A stretch of 64,000 nt of DNA, taken from contig JBMOMN010000029.1 in assembly GCA_049324115.1 (NCBI GenBank), forward strand, positions 22,925 through 86,924. Reading direction: 5' to 3'. The notes beneath the pieces are model-generated. The model was not told the origin of the DNA and ran no database searches. It saw only the letters and a program-made list of their open reading frames with translations. This stretch comes from UBA5796 sp040752455 (lineage in GTDB: Bacteria > Chloroflexota > Anaerolineae > Anaerolineales > Villigracilaceae). Below are positions 16,885 through 25,595 of the stretch, one piece after another (the stretch's first letter is position 1; each line of letters begins with the position of its first letter). The position numbers and the translations under genes were made by a program.

Positions 16885-17619
16885 TCAACCGGCCTCATAG
16901 CCGTGTTTTTCGAGAAATTCGAGGTCTTTCTTGCTCAGGTCCGCTTTTGCCAATAAATCGGGCCGGCGTTGCAGGGTGCGGAGCAGGGCCTGTTCACGCC
17001 GCCAGCGGTTCACTTCGCCGTGGTGGCCGGAGAGCAGCACTTCGGGGACTTTCCAGCCGCGGAATTCGGGCGGGCGGGTGTAGTGCGGGTATTCGAGCAG
17101 GCCAGTGGCGTGGGAATCGTCCGCCGCGCCTTCGGGGTCGCCGAGCACGCCGGGGATGAGCCGGGCCACGGCGTCTATCACGACCAGGGCCGGGAGTTCG
17201 CCGCCGGTGAGGACGTAATCGCCGATGGAGATTTCGTCGGTGACGAGGTGCTGGTGGACGCGTTCGTCCACGCCCTCGTAGCGCCCGCAGATGAGGGCGA
17301 TGCGTTCGTAACGGGACAACTCGTCGGCCACGCGTTGGGAGAAAACGCGTCCCTGGGGAGAAAGCATGATGACCGGGCAGGCAGGCTCGGGTCCGAGAAC
17401 GCTTTCGACGGCTTCGAAAACCGGCTCCGGCTTCATCACCATCCCGCCTCCGCCGCCGTAGGGCGTGTCATCCGTCGTATGGTGTTTGTCCCGCGTCCAG
17501 TCACGGATGTTGTGCAGGGCGATTTCGATCAGGCCGCGCCCGGCGGCTTTCTGGAGGATGCTGGCTTGCAGGTAAGGGGAGAGGGTTTCGGGCAGGAGGG
17601 TGAAAACGTCGAAACGCAT
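16885..17619 (-). CDS. trmD: tRNA (guanine37-N1)-methyltransferase
   Basis: TrmD methylates G37 next to the anticodon and prevents +1 frameshifting. The protein is a SPOUT-class knot enzyme of normal length (244 residues). Visible signatures are MRFDVFTLLPE at the N-terminus, DDTPYGGGGGMVMKPEPVF (about 51-69), LICGRYEGVDERV and DEISIGDYVLTGGELPALVVIDA (about 128-150), which form the trefoil-knot AdoMet site. It is not in the usual rpsP-rimM-trmD-rplS operon. Its -10 box ends 6 bases before the ATG and no Shine-Dalgarno sequence is present, so it is probably leaderless. Confidence 0.97.
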   Translation of the reverse strand: MRFDVFTLLPETLSPYLQASILQKAAGRGLIEIALHNIRDWTRDKHHTTDDTPYGGGGGMVMKPEPVFEAVESVLGPEPACPVIMLSPQGRVFSQRVADELSRYERIALICGRYEGVDERVHQHLVTDEISIGDYVLTGGELPALVVIDAVARLIPGVLGDPEGAADDSHATGLLEYPHYTRPPEFRGWKVPEVLLSGHHGEVNRWRREQALLRTLQRRPDLLAKADLSKKDLEFLEKHGYEAG

Positions 17620-17625
17620 GGTTAC

Positions 17626-17654
17626 ATTCTAGCCGCGAGTAAACGGCGATGCAA
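17626..17654 (-). promoter_or_regulatory. trmD promoter, leaderless
   Basis: On the minus strand: TTGCAT (17654-17649), a 17-base spacer and TAGAAT (17631-17626). The ATG of trmD is at 17619, so transcription should start at or within a base or two of the start codon. Confidence 0.7.
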
Positions 17655-17711
17655 GTGGCATTCGTGGTAATCATATCGCTTAAGAAAGTTATTAGAAAAA
17701 ATCGGGGCGGC

Positions 17712-17740
17712 TTGCAGGCTTTTTAGGCCAATGGTAAGAT
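17712..17740 (+). promoter_or_regulatory. Promoter of the TPR gene pair, leaderless
   Basis: TTGCAG (17712-17717), a 17-base spacer and TAAGAT (17735-17740). The ATG at 17747 is 6 bases further on. It is nearly back to back with the trmD promoter. Confidence 0.65.
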
Positions 17741-17746
17741 GATTTT

Positions 17747-19006
17747 ATGTATTTGAAAGGCAGTAAATGGAGCATGCGCAAACGGCGCAGGCCGATCAAT
17801 TGGTTCAACGTCGGGCTGCTGTCGCTTTTGGTGGCGGCGGCCGTGTACCTGAACCAGGTCTGGATCCCGACCGTTCCGCCGATCGGGGTACCGACGGCCA
17901 CTCCGACGCGTGATCCTGAATCTTTTGCCGCCGAAGCCGAAGCCCTCTTTGCCCAGGGCAAGTTGCTCCAGGCTATCGAGTCGTACACGCAGGCCGTTCG
18001 GTCTGACCCGCAGAACCCGGGATACTACGTGGATATGGCGCGGGCGCAGATCTATGCAGGGTTGTATGAAGACGCCCTCAACAGCGCCGAAAAAGCCCTG
18101 CTGCTCAACCCGAACAACCCGATGGCGCACACCATGCGGGCCTGGGCGCTCGATTTCCTGGGCGATTACCTGGCTGCGGAGGGGGCGGTCAAGAGCGCCA
18201 TCGAACTGGATGCCAACAGCGCCATTGCCCACGCGGTCTACGCCGAAATCCTGGCCGATCAATACATCAACAACGTGGGCGCCCTCGACACTATCGAGCG
18301 CGCCGCCGAAGAATCCCGGGTAGCCACCAGCCTGGACGGGAATTTGCTCGAATCCCGCCGGGCGCGCGGTTATGTGCTGTACGTGACTTCCAACTACGAG
18401 CTGGCAATCACCGAGTACCAGGCCGCGATCAACATCAACCCGAACATCCCCGACCTGCACCTGCAACTGGGCGTGGTTTACCGGTCGCTGGGGGTCAACG
18501 ACAAGGCCGTGGACGAGTATCTCAGCGCCAACGTGCTCAACCCGTCGGACTCGACGCCCGACCTGTACATTTCGCGCACCTACGGCAGCATCGGCGAATA
18601 TGCCAAAGCCGAACAGTACGCCAAATCCGCAGTAACGGACGACCCGGCCGACCCGTACCTGCGCGGCAATTGGGGCGTCTGGCTGTACCACAACCTGCTC
18701 TGGCCCGAAGCCGTGGACCAGTTGTCCCTGGCGGTCAACGGGGGCACGGACGAAGAGGGCGTGAGGATAATTCCGCTGCAACTGGCCAACGACATCCGCA
18801 TCGCCGAATATTTCTATACCTACGCGCTGGTGCTGGCCCGCCTGGGGCGCTGCTCCGAAGTGATAGACGTGGCTCAACGGATCATCAACACCCTCCCGAC
18901 CGACGAGACGGCGGTGTTCAACGCCCAGGAGAGCCTGCGCATCTGCCAGGAAAACGTGGACGTGACCCCCACGGTCGAGCCGCCAGCCGGGACTCCGACC
19001 CCATGA
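17747..19006 (+). CDS. Membrane-anchored TPR protein 1
   Basis: A 419-residue protein. A basic N-terminus (MRKRRRP) precedes a single membrane span (about 24-41), then PT-rich bases and a long array of tetratricopeptide repeats, for example AEALFAQGKLLQAIESYTQAVRSDPQN and ALNSAEKALLLNPNNPMAHT. The array faces outward if the positive-inside rule applies. TPR arrays bind peptides or assemble complexes; no enzymatic domain is present. A second ATG at 17774 is possible, but the promoter position favours 17747 with a leaderless mRNA. Its stop overlaps the start of the next TPR gene (ATGA), so the two are co-translated. Confidence 0.8.
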   Translation: MYLKGSKWSMRKRRRPINWFNVGLLSLLVAAAVYLNQVWIPTVPPIGVPTATPTRDPESFAAEAEALFAQGKLLQAIESYTQAVRSDPQNPGYYVDMARAQIYAGLYEDALNSAEKALLLNPNNPMAHTMRAWALDFLGDYLAAEGAVKSAIELDANSAIAHAVYAEILADQYINNVGALDTIERAAEESRVATSLDGNLLESRRARGYVLYVTSNYELAITEYQAAININPNIPDLHLQLGVVYRSLGVNDKAVDEYLSANVLNPSDSTPDLYISRTYGSIGEYAKAEQYAKSAVTDDPADPYLRGNWGVWLYHNLLWPEAVDQLSLAVNGGTDEEGVRIIPLQLANDIRIAEYFYTYALVLARLGRCSEVIDVAQRIINTLPTDETAVFNAQESLRICQENVDVTPTVEPPAGTPTP

Positions 19007-20388
19007 ACGTCAACTCGCGCCGCAACCTGTTCTACCAGCGACCGAACAACAGCGTTTACCGCATGTTCTTCTACCTGCTGGTCATCCTGGGCCTGGTCTG
19101 GGTCGTGCTCCAGGTGAACCGGGGCGTGATCAAACCGCCCTTCCAGCCCCAGCCCACCCCCACCCGCTCGGCGGTTTCTTACGCCCAGGAGGGGGACGCC
19201 CATTTCGAGGCCGGGGAACTGGACGCGGCCATCACCGCTTACGGGGAGGCCGTCCGGGTTGACCCGAACGATGCCCAGGTCTGGGCCAAGCTGGCCCGCA
19301 TCCAGACTTATACGTCGGCCCTCCTGACGACGGACGCGGAAAAGAACGCCCGCCTGGCCGAGGCGCTGGAATCGATCAATAAGGCGGTCGAAATCGCCCC
19401 GGAAGACAGCACGGTCCACGCCATCCGGGCTTTGGTGCTCGACTGGAACGCTACCCCGCTGCTCTACAGCCTGGACCCCGAACAACAAAGGCTGGGCCAG
19501 GAAATGCTGAACGAAGCCGAGCAGGAAGCCCAGACCGCCATCCGTTTCGACAACCAGAACACCCTGGCGCTGGCTTTCTATGCCGAGATCCTGGTGGACC
19601 AGCAGAACTGGAGCCAGGCCGAACAATATATCCAGCAAGCCTTGGAACGCGACCCGTCCTTGATGGACGTGCATCGCGTCTACGCCTACGTGCTCGAATC
19701 GCTGGGGGCTTACAACCAGGCCATCCAGGAATACGACAATGCGATCTCGATCTCGCCCAACCTGACCTTCCTGCACCTGCGGGCCGGGGCCAATTACCGC
19801 CGCCTGGCTTTCGAGAGCACCATCAAGGCCACCCAAAACGAACTGTACGACAAATCGCTGGAGTATTTCGACAAGGCCGCCAAACTGAATGAGCAATTGG
19901 GCATCGAGGATCCCATCCCGTATCTTTCGATTGCCAAGACTTATTCGCAGAAAGGCGAATTCTTTATCGCGGCCCGGAACGTCGAAAAGGCATTGGAGCT
20001 TGACCCATCCAACGCGGACACGATGGGGCAGTTGGGAATCATCTATTTCAAGGCTCGCAACTACGAAGGCTCCATCCCGGTGCTGAGCTGCGTGATCAAC
20101 GGCTGCACGGCCGAGGAGAATTGCCAGGCCCGTTTCGGCCGTGACTGCGATCCCGACTTCGACGAGGTCGGCGCGCCGATCGAGCCGCTGGAATTGACGC
20201 CGAACACGGTGGTCTACTACTACACCTACGGCTCGGTGCTGGCCGCCCTCAGCCGCCCGCAGCAGAATTACTGTCCCGAGGCGTTGAGCGTGCTGCGACA
20301 GGTCAAGGCCGCCTATCCCGCAGATGTGGACATCCAGGCCATCGTCGCCGCGGGGGAGCAGATCTGCGCCTCGCTGGCGGAGAACTGA
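19003..20388 (+). CDS. Membrane-anchored TPR protein 2
   Basis: A 461-residue paralogue of the preceding protein with the same plan: a short polar N-terminus, one membrane span (about 21-40, FFYLLVILGLVWVVLQV), the Pro-rich PPFQPQPTPTRS, then TPR units such as GDAHFEAGELDAAITAYGEAVRVDPND and NVEKALELDPSNADTMGQLG. A cysteine cluster near residues 362-382 (SCVINGCTAEENCQARFGRDC) interrupts the array and may form extracellular disulfides. The ATG at 19003 is chosen because it overlaps the upstream stop. The open frame extends 111 codons further upstream, but that part is antisense-frame noise in the first TPR gene. Confidence 0.8.
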   Translation: MNVNSRRNLFYQRPNNSVYRMFFYLLVILGLVWVVLQVNRGVIKPPFQPQPTPTRSAVSYAQEGDAHFEAGELDAAITAYGEAVRVDPNDAQVWAKLARIQTYTSALLTTDAEKNARLAEALESINKAVEIAPEDSTVHAIRALVLDWNATPLLYSLDPEQQRLGQEMLNEAEQEAQTAIRFDNQNTLALAFYAEILVDQQNWSQAEQYIQQALERDPSLMDVHRVYAYVLESLGAYNQAIQEYDNAISISPNLTFLHLRAGANYRRLAFESTIKATQNELYDKSLEYFDKAAKLNEQLGIEDPIPYLSIAKTYSQKGEFFIAARNVEKALELDPSNADTMGQLGIIYFKARNYEGSIPVLSCVINGCTAEENCQARFGRDCDPDFDEVGAPIEPLELTPNTVVYYYTYGSVLAALSRPQQNYCPEALSVLRQVKAAYPADVDIQAIVAAGEQICASLAEN

Positions 20389-20431
20389 TCCGGGGGAATA
20401 TCAGAATTTCGTTAACCCAAAAAATAAAGGC

Positions 20432-20460
20432 TTGACGCACCCTGTAAAGGGATGTATCAT
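20432..20460 (+). promoter_or_regulatory. groESL promoter
   Basis: TTGACG (20432-20437), a 17-base spacer and TATCAT (20455-20460), immediately upstream of the CIRCE operator. Confidence 0.85.
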
Positions 20461-20470
20461 TCGGCAGTAA

Positions 20471-20497
20471 TTAGCACTCAACCTGTTAGAGTGCTAA
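20471..20497. promoter_or_regulatory. CIRCE operator (HrcA site)
   Basis: A perfect CIRCE: TTAGCACTC (20471-20479), 9 bases, GAGTGCTAA (20489-20497). It starts about 10 bases after the -10 box, where bound HrcA repressor would block transcription of groESL until heat or unfolded protein titrates GroEL. Confidence 0.95.
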
Positions 20498-20592
20498 AAA
20501 ATTGAGGTTCTCCGGGGATCCGCGCAACGGTTATCGTGGCGGATCCAAAAGGACCAAAATTGTGGATCAACCCTTATGTCAGGAGAAAAGGT

Positions 20593-20886
20593 ATGACACT
20601 CAATCTTAAGCCCCTCGGCAGCCGCGTGGTCGTCGAACCCGTCGAACAGGAAGAAACGACCGCCAGCGGTATCGTCCTTCCTGAAACCGCCAAGGAAAAA
20701 CCGCAGCAGGGCATCGTCCTGGCTGCCGGTCCCGGCGACCGGGACGAAGACGGCGATTACATCGCCATGGACGTCAAAGTTGGCGATAAAGTATTGTTCG
20801 CCAAATACGCCGGAACCGAACTGAAACTGGATGGCAAGAAACTGCTCATCCTGCGCGAGAGCGACCTGCTCGCAATCGTCGAATAA
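20593..20886 (+). CDS. groES: Co-chaperonin GroES
   Basis: A 97-residue GroES of normal size. The N-terminal LKPLGSRVVVEPVEQEE and the C-terminal GDKVLFAKYAGTELKLDGKKLLILRESDLLAIVE are classic. The mobile loop (about 17-34, EETTASGIVLPETAKEKPQ) holds the hydrophobic IVL triplet that docks on GroEL. The start is ATG 20593, 7 bases after AGGAG; the open frame continues 19 codons upstream but lacks initiation signals. It forms the heptameric lid of the folding chamber and is co-transcribed with groEL 24 bases downstream under CIRCE control. Confidence 0.97.
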   Translation: MTLNLKPLGSRVVVEPVEQEETTASGIVLPETAKEKPQQGIVLAAGPGDRDEDGDYIAMDVKVGDKVLFAKYAGTELKLDGKKLLILRESDLLAIVE

Positions 20887-20910
20887 TCCATACGCTGGAG
20901 GATATAACCT

Positions 20911-22542
20911 ATGGCAGCCAAACAACTCGTATTTGCTGAAGAAGCCCGCCGCAAACTCAAGAACGGCATTGATGTCGTCGCCACTTCGGTCGCGACCACC
21001 CTGGGTCCCAAAGGCCGCAACGTGGCCCTGGACCGCAAATTCGGCTCCCCCACCATCACCCATGACGGCGTGACCGTGGCCAAGGAAATCGAACTCGAAG
21101 ACCCCTTCGAAAACATGGGCGCGCAGCTCCTCAAGGAAGCCGCCACCAAGACCAATGACATCGCCGGTGACGGCACGACAACATCCACCGTGCTGGCCCA
21201 CGCCATCGTGACCGAAGGCCTCAAGACCCTGGCCGCCGGTTCGAACGCCATGCTGCTCAAGCGCGGCATCGAAGCGGCCTCCAAGTCTGTGGCCGGGCGC
21301 ATCACCGAACAGGCCATCGAGGTCACTTCGCAGGAAGAGATCGGCAACGTGGCCACCATCTCGGCCCAGGACCGCGAGATCGGCGAACTGATTGCCGAGG
21401 TGATGGACAAGGTCGGCAAGGACGGCGTCATCACCGTGGAAGAGTCGCGCGGCTTGAAATTCGAGACCGAGTTCGTCGAAGGGATGCAGTTCGACCGCGG
21501 CTACATTTCGGCCTACTTCATCACCGACGCCGAACACATGGAAGCCAGCATCGAGGAGCCTTACATCCTGATCCACGAGAAGAAGATTTCCGCCGCCCAG
21601 GATATCGTCCCCGTGCTGGAGAAACTGGTCCAGATCGGCAAGCGCGAACTGGTCATCATCGCCGAAGACATTGACGGCGAAGCCCTGGCCACCCTGGTGC
21701 TCAACAAACTGCGCGGCATGTTGAACGTGCTGGCGATCAAAGCCCCCGGCTTCGGCGACCGCCGCAAGGCCATGCTCCAGGACATCGCCATCCTGACCGG
21801 CGGCCAGGTCATCTCCGAGGAGACCGGCCGCAAGCTCGAAAGCACCACCCTGCAAGACCTGGGACGCTGCGAAAAGGTCGTTTCCGATAAGGACAACACC
21901 ACCATCGTCGGTGGGAAGGGCGACTCCGCCCAGATCAAGGGCCGCATCGAGCAGATCCGGGTCGAGATCGAGAAGAGCACCAGCGATTACGACCGCGAAA
22001 AACTCCAGGAACGCCTCGCCAAACTGTCCGGCGGCGTAGCTATCATCCGGGTCGGCGCGGCCACCGAGACCGAACTCAAGGAAAAGAAACACCGCGTCGA
22101 AGATGCCCTGTCCGCCACCCGCGCGGCTGTGGAAGAAGGCATCGTCCCCGGCGGCGGCGTGGCCCTGATCAACGCCATGGCCGTGCTGGATGGCATGAAG
22201 GGCGACAACGATGACGAGACCACCGGCATCAATATCGTCCGCAAGGCCCTCGAAGTGCCGATGCGCAAGATTTCCGAAAACGCTGGCAAGGACGGTTCGG
22301 TCGTCATCGAAAACGTCCGCCGCGCCCAGAAGGAAAAGAAAGACGCCAATATCGGCTACAACGTGTTGACCGACGAATACGTCAACATGATCAAATCCGG
22401 CGTGATTGACCCGGCCAAAGTCACCCGCGGCGCGCTCGAAAACGCCGCCTCGATTGCGGCCATGATCCTGACCACCGAGGCCCTCATCACCGACGTGCCC
22501 GAGAAGGAAAAACCCGCCGCTCCGCCGATGCCGGAGTACTAA
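20911..22542 (+). CDS. groEL: Chaperonin GroEL
   Basis: A 543-residue ATP-driven folding chamber subunit. The ATP site motifs TTLGPKGRNVALD (about 30-42) and AGDGTTTSTVLA (about 86-97) are intact. The apical domain helices are recognisable, and the conserved VEEGIVPGGGVAL (about 408-420) is present. The C-terminus ends in KPAAPPMPEY, without the Gly-Gly-Met tail common in proteobacterial GroELs. GGAGG lies upstream of the ATG. It is the only groEL in the window and is followed by a 26-base palindrome that probably terminates the operon. Confidence 0.98.
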   Translation: MAAKQLVFAEEARRKLKNGIDVVATSVATTLGPKGRNVALDRKFGSPTITHDGVTVAKEIELEDPFENMGAQLLKEAATKTNDIAGDGTTTSTVLAHAIVTEGLKTLAAGSNAMLLKRGIEAASKSVAGRITEQAIEVTSQEEIGNVATISAQDREIGELIAEVMDKVGKDGVITVEESRGLKFETEFVEGMQFDRGYISAYFITDAEHMEASIEEPYILIHEKKISAAQDIVPVLEKLVQIGKRELVIIAEDIDGEALATLVLNKLRGMLNVLAIKAPGFGDRRKAMLQDIAILTGGQVISEETGRKLESTTLQDLGRCEKVVSDKDNTTIVGGKGDSAQIKGRIEQIRVEIEKSTSDYDREKLQERLAKLSGGVAIIRVGAATETELKEKKHRVEDALSATRAAVEEGIVPGGGVALINAMAVLDGMKGDNDDETTGINIVRKALEVPMRKISENAGKDGSVVIENVRRAQKEKKDANIGYNVLTDEYVNMIKSGVIDPAKVTRGALENAASIAAMILTTEALITDVPEKEKPAAPPMPEY

Positions 22543-22576
22543 ACCGCAAGTAAAGCAAATTGCGCCACAAGCCATC

Positions 22577-22610
22577 GTAGGTCACGTTTAAACGTGACCT
22601 ACATTCTTTT
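22577..22610 (+). terminator. Perfect 26-base palindrome and T-rich tail after groEL
   Basis: The sequence 22577-22602 (arms GTAGGTCACGTTT and AAACGTGACCTAC) is fully self-complementary and is followed by ATTCTTTTT. It can act as the groESL terminator. The GTAGGTCACG core also looks like a dispersed palindrome. Confidence 0.65.
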
Positions 22611-22627
22611 TATGTTGGATATACAGG

Positions 22628-22633
22628 TATAAT
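22628..22633 (+). promoter_or_regulatory. -10 box of a leaderless parvulin mRNA
   Basis: TATAAT ends 7 bases before the ATG at 22641; no ribosome-binding site is visible between them and no good -35 is apparent. Confidence 0.5.
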
Positions 22634-22640
22634 TCCGGCG

Positions 22641-23540
22641 ATGCCAACCCTGCGACGATTTTCACTACTGCTGCTGATCCTGGCGCTGGCGGCCTGCGGC
22701 CCGAAACCCGGACCGGTGGGTACGGATCCCGTTTCGACGACCGTTGCCTCGCTCGAAGCGCCGACCGGCACCCCCACGATCACCCCCACACCTGTCCCGG
22801 CGGCCGCACTGGTCAACGGGGAGATCATCAGCCAGGCCGAGTTCGAGGCCGAAGTGTCCCGGCTCAAGGCGGCCCAGGCCGACCTGGGACTTGAGATCAG
22901 CGACGACGAGGCCGCCGGCCGCGCCCTGGACGAACTGATTGACCAGGTGCTTCTGGCCCAGGCGGCCCAGGCCGAAGGTTACAGCCTCGACGAGGCCGCC
23001 CTGGACGCCCGCATCGAGTCCCTGGCCGCCGACATGGGCGGCGCGGAAGCCCTGTCAGCCTGGAGGCAAGCCCAGGGGTACACGGAAGCAGGCTTCCGGT
23101 CCGCGCTGCGCCGCGCCCTGGCCGCAGCCTGGATGCGTGACCAGATCATTGCAAGTGTCCCCCCTACCGCAGAACAGGTACACGTCAAACAAATTCTGCT
23201 CTATAATCAGGAGCGGGCCAATAATGTTTTGGCACAGTTGCAAGCCGGCAGCGATTTCGACGATCTGGCCGCATTGTTCGACCCGGTCACCCGGGGCGAG
23301 ATGGGCTGGTTCCCGCGGGGTTATCTGCTCGAACCCGCAATCGAAGAGGCTGCTTTTGCGCTGGAGCCGGGCCGGTTCAGCGACGTGATCGTGACGGGTG
23401 CAGGGTTTCACATCATCAGAGTGGTCGAGCGCGCCGAACGGGCGCTCTCGGCGGATGCCTACCTGTCTTTGCAAGAGAAGGCCCTGGCCGGCTGGCTGGA
23501 TCAGCAGCGCCAGTTGAGCACCATCACGTTGACGCCTTGA
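22641..23540 (+). CDS. SurA/PrsA-like parvulin peptidyl-prolyl isomerase lipoprotein
   Basis: A 299-residue exported lipoprotein (lipobox LAAC, Cys19) followed by a PT-rich spacer. A helical chaperone domain with a SurA_N-like pattern (NGEIISQAEFEAEVSRLKAAQ through the 170s) precedes the parvulin (PPIC-type) rotamase domain at about 177-285. Rotamase motifs are VHVKQILLY, LQAGSDFDDLAALFDP, GEMGWFPRG, AFALEPGRFSDVI and GFHIIRVVER. It should assist folding of exported proteins outside the membrane. The next gene begins 12 bases later and is probably co-transcribed. Confidence 0.9.
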   Translation: MPTLRRFSLLLLILALAACGPKPGPVGTDPVSTTVASLEAPTGTPTITPTPVPAAALVNGEIISQAEFEAEVSRLKAAQADLGLEISDDEAAGRALDELIDQVLLAQAAQAEGYSLDEAALDARIESLAADMGGAEALSAWRQAQGYTEAGFRSALRRALAAAWMRDQIIASVPPTAEQVHVKQILLYNQERANNVLAQLQAGSDFDDLAALFDPVTRGEMGWFPRGYLLEPAIEEAAFALEPGRFSDVIVTGAGFHIIRVVERAERALSADAYLSLQEKALAGWLDQQRQLSTITLTP

Positions 23541-23552
23541 TGGAGGAATGCC

Positions 23553-24311
23553 ATGGATAGCTATAATTTCGACGACCCGTCTTCGGGAAAAAAGGCCCGG
23601 CCTGGCCTGGTTTGGGATGTCTTGACCGGCGCGATGGTGTTGATGACGGTGTGTGTCGGCGTTTATTTCCTGATCCTGTTGTTCAACCCTTACACGGCGA
23701 TCAACCCGTTGGCGCCGCCTTCGCCGACCAGGGGTTTCGAGACCCTCACGCCAACCCTGGCCCCCTTGACCCTGCCCCCGACCTGGACGCCCACGGTGAC
23801 CCAGGAACCGACAGCCACGCGGGAAAGGCCGCCGACGTTCACCCCCTTCCCCAGCCCCACGTCCCTGATGCTGCCGACCGTCAGTTCGGGGTTTACGTCC
23901 ACGCCGGAGCCGGCGCCGACCTTCACCCCCAAGGCGACGAGCATGCCGTTCACCGTGGCGGTTTCGGCGCTGGAGAGCGCCCCGATCAACGGGATCGGCT
24001 GCAACTGGCTGGGTGTGGCCGGGACCGCCGAAGACCTGAACGGCGACCCGCTGCTGTACCTGACGGTCAAGGTGAGCGGCATGTTGGGCGAAAAGCCGGT
24101 TGACCTGCTGACGGTCACGGGGACGGCCCCCAGGTATGGCCTGGGCGCGTTCGAGTTCACCCTTGCCGACGCGCCGGTGAACTCCGAGAACACCCTCTCG
24201 ATCCAGTTGTTCGACCAGGCCGGCCTGCCGCTCTCGGACCAGGTGTATTTCAGTACCTTCGATGATTGCAAGAAGAATCTGGTGCTGGTGCGGTTCAAGA
24301 AGGTGCGGTAA
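23553..24311 (+). CDS. Single-span membrane protein with Pro/Thr-rich stalk, unknown function
   Basis: A 252-residue protein. A cytoplasmic N-terminus of about 22 residues leads to a membrane span (about 25-46, VLTGAMVLMTVCVGVYFLILLF). A very Pro/Thr-rich stalk (about 55-130) follows, then a compact extracellular domain (about 133-250, beginning SALESAPINGIGCNW and ending FDDCKKNLVLVRFKKVR) with two cysteines likely to form a disulfide. I do not recognise the domain. AGGAATGCC precedes the ATG. Coupling to the parvulin lipoprotein suggests a role at the cell surface. Confidence 0.7.
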   Translation: MDSYNFDDPSSGKKARPGLVWDVLTGAMVLMTVCVGVYFLILLFNPYTAINPLAPPSPTRGFETLTPTLAPLTLPPTWTPTVTQEPTATRERPPTFTPFPSPTSLMLPTVSSGFTSTPEPAPTFTPKATSMPFTVAVSALESAPINGIGCNWLGVAGTAEDLNGDPLLYLTVKVSGMLGEKPVDLLTVTGTAPRYGLGAFEFTLADAPVNSENTLSIQLFDQAGLPLSDQVYFSTFDDCKKNLVLVRFKKVR

Positions 24312-24319
24312 AAAAATCC

Positions 24320-24440
24320 GGCTCTCCCGTTTTTGACGTGGAAAACCTTTGAAACACGAAGGAACACTACGGCAACGAAGGAAAATTTTTACGGCAAGGC
24401 GCTTTTTCCCCTTTAAGTGCCTTCGTGAACTTTGTTTTAG
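24320..24440. repeat. Dispersed intergenic repeat, copy 1
   Basis: About 120 bases, related to 26047-26172. Shared blocks include GAAACACRAAGGAACAC, a central CGGCAAGGC-like stretch and GTGAACTTTGT, with inverted CTTTGTG/CACGAAGG elements at the two ends. No coding potential; it looks like a small non-autonomous element. Confidence 0.55.
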
Positions 24441-24485
24441 CGCCCATCCAAAGAAGGAGTGCAAGCTTCAGCTTGCCGGTTCCCA

Positions 24486-24508
24486 GCGGACTGAAGTCCG
24501 CACTCCAG
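24486..24508. repeat. Copy of the GACTNAAGTC palindrome
   Basis: GCGGACTGAAGTCCGC followed by ACTCCAG. It is the same family as the repeats at the start of the window. Confidence 0.6.
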
Positions 24509-24559
24509 ATACTCTGTGATTTACTGATATAGCAAATTGCTCCACAATCCCACCTGGTT

Positions 24560-25483
24560 TCAATCCCGGATCTCGTAATTCCAATGGGCATATTTGGGAT
24601 TCTTCGCCCGGACGACGTCGTCGTATAACTTCCGAAGCTGGGCGGCGATGGGGCCCATCTCCCCGCTGCCGATATTGCGGTGGTCCACTTTGGTGACGAC
24701 CGTGACCTGGGCGGCGGTGCCGCTCATGAACAACTCATCGCAGATGTAGATTTCGGTGCGGTCAATCGAACGCTCCACAACCGGCAGGCCGAGTTCGTTC
24801 CGGGCCAGTTCCATAACGGTCTTGCGGGTGATGCCTTCGAGGATGTTATCGGTCACGGGCGGGGTGATGACCACGCCGTCACGGACCATGAAGATGTTCA
24901 TGGCGCTGGCCTCGGAGACGTGCCCGTCCACGGTGAGTACCAGGGCCTCGTCGAAGCCGGCCCGGGCCGCGTCGGTCTTGATCAGGGCGGAGTTGGCATA
25001 GGCCCCGGCCACCTTGCCCCGGGCCGGGATCATGTTATCGTCCAGCCGCCGCCAGGATGAGATGGTGGCGTGGGCGCTGGTATCGTTCTTGATGTAGAGT
25101 CCGAACGGCAGGGTGAACATGGTCACGTCGGTTTCGAGGTTGTGCAGGCGCACCCCAATCCCCTGTTCGGAGATGTACACCAATGGGCGGATATAGATGT
25201 CCTGTTTGTAGCCGTCGGTCCGCAGCAGTTCGCGCATGATTTCGGTCAGGCTTTCGGGCGTCTGGTCTATTTCCATGCACATCATCCGGGCCGAGTGCAG
25301 CAAACGTCGGAAGTGGTCGTGGGGACGAAAAACGAAGAGACGCTGCTTCTCTTCGTTCCAGTAACCGCGAATCCCGCCGAAGACGGCCGTGCCGTAATTC
25401 AAGGCGTGGGTCGCTACGCCAACCTTTGCTTCGGTGTAGGGGACTATTTTTCCCTGGAAATAGGCGTGCATTGGAAGAACCAT
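24560..25483 (-). CDS. ilvE: Branched-chain amino acid aminotransferase
   Basis: A 307-residue class IV PLP aminotransferase that interconverts valine, leucine and isoleucine with their keto acids. Signatures: HALNYGTAVFGGIRGYW (26-42), RLLHSARMM, IRPLVYI, NSALIKTDAARAGFDEALVL with PLP-lysine Lys169, EASAMNIFMV and ILEGITRKTVMELAR. Length and all cofactor contacts look normal. GGAGG lies 7 bases before the ATG. It stands alone, away from other branched-chain biosynthesis genes; flanking regions carry dispersed repeats. Confidence 0.95.
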   Translation of the reverse strand: MVLPMHAYFQGKIVPYTEAKVGVATHALNYGTAVFGGIRGYWNEEKQRLFVFRPHDHFRRLLHSARMMCMEIDQTPESLTEIMRELLRTDGYKQDIYIRPLVYISEQGIGVRLHNLETDVTMFTLPFGLYIKNDTSAHATISSWRRLDDNMIPARGKVAGAYANSALIKTDAARAGFDEALVLTVDGHVSEASAMNIFMVRDGVVITPPVTDNILEGITRKTVMELARNELGLPVVERSIDRTEIYICDELFMSGTAAQVTVVTKVDHRNIGSGEMGPIAAQLRKLYDDVVRAKNPKYAHWNYEIRD

Positions 25484-25595
25484 TCGTAAACCTCCATGGG
25501 TGAAAGAAATTTGCCCCTCAGGCAGGATTATTATACTCTCCTGGCCGGATGGCAGCCTGTGTTACTTCAAAATTGCTCCCGCGTCTCGAGGTGAA

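Noticed and set aside
18670..19002. Extension of TPR protein 2 by 111 residues upstream
   Set aside because: The upstream part overlaps TPR protein 1 in another frame and has Arg/Pro-rich shadow composition. The ATG at 19003 overlaps the upstream stop and is followed by a proper membrane span.
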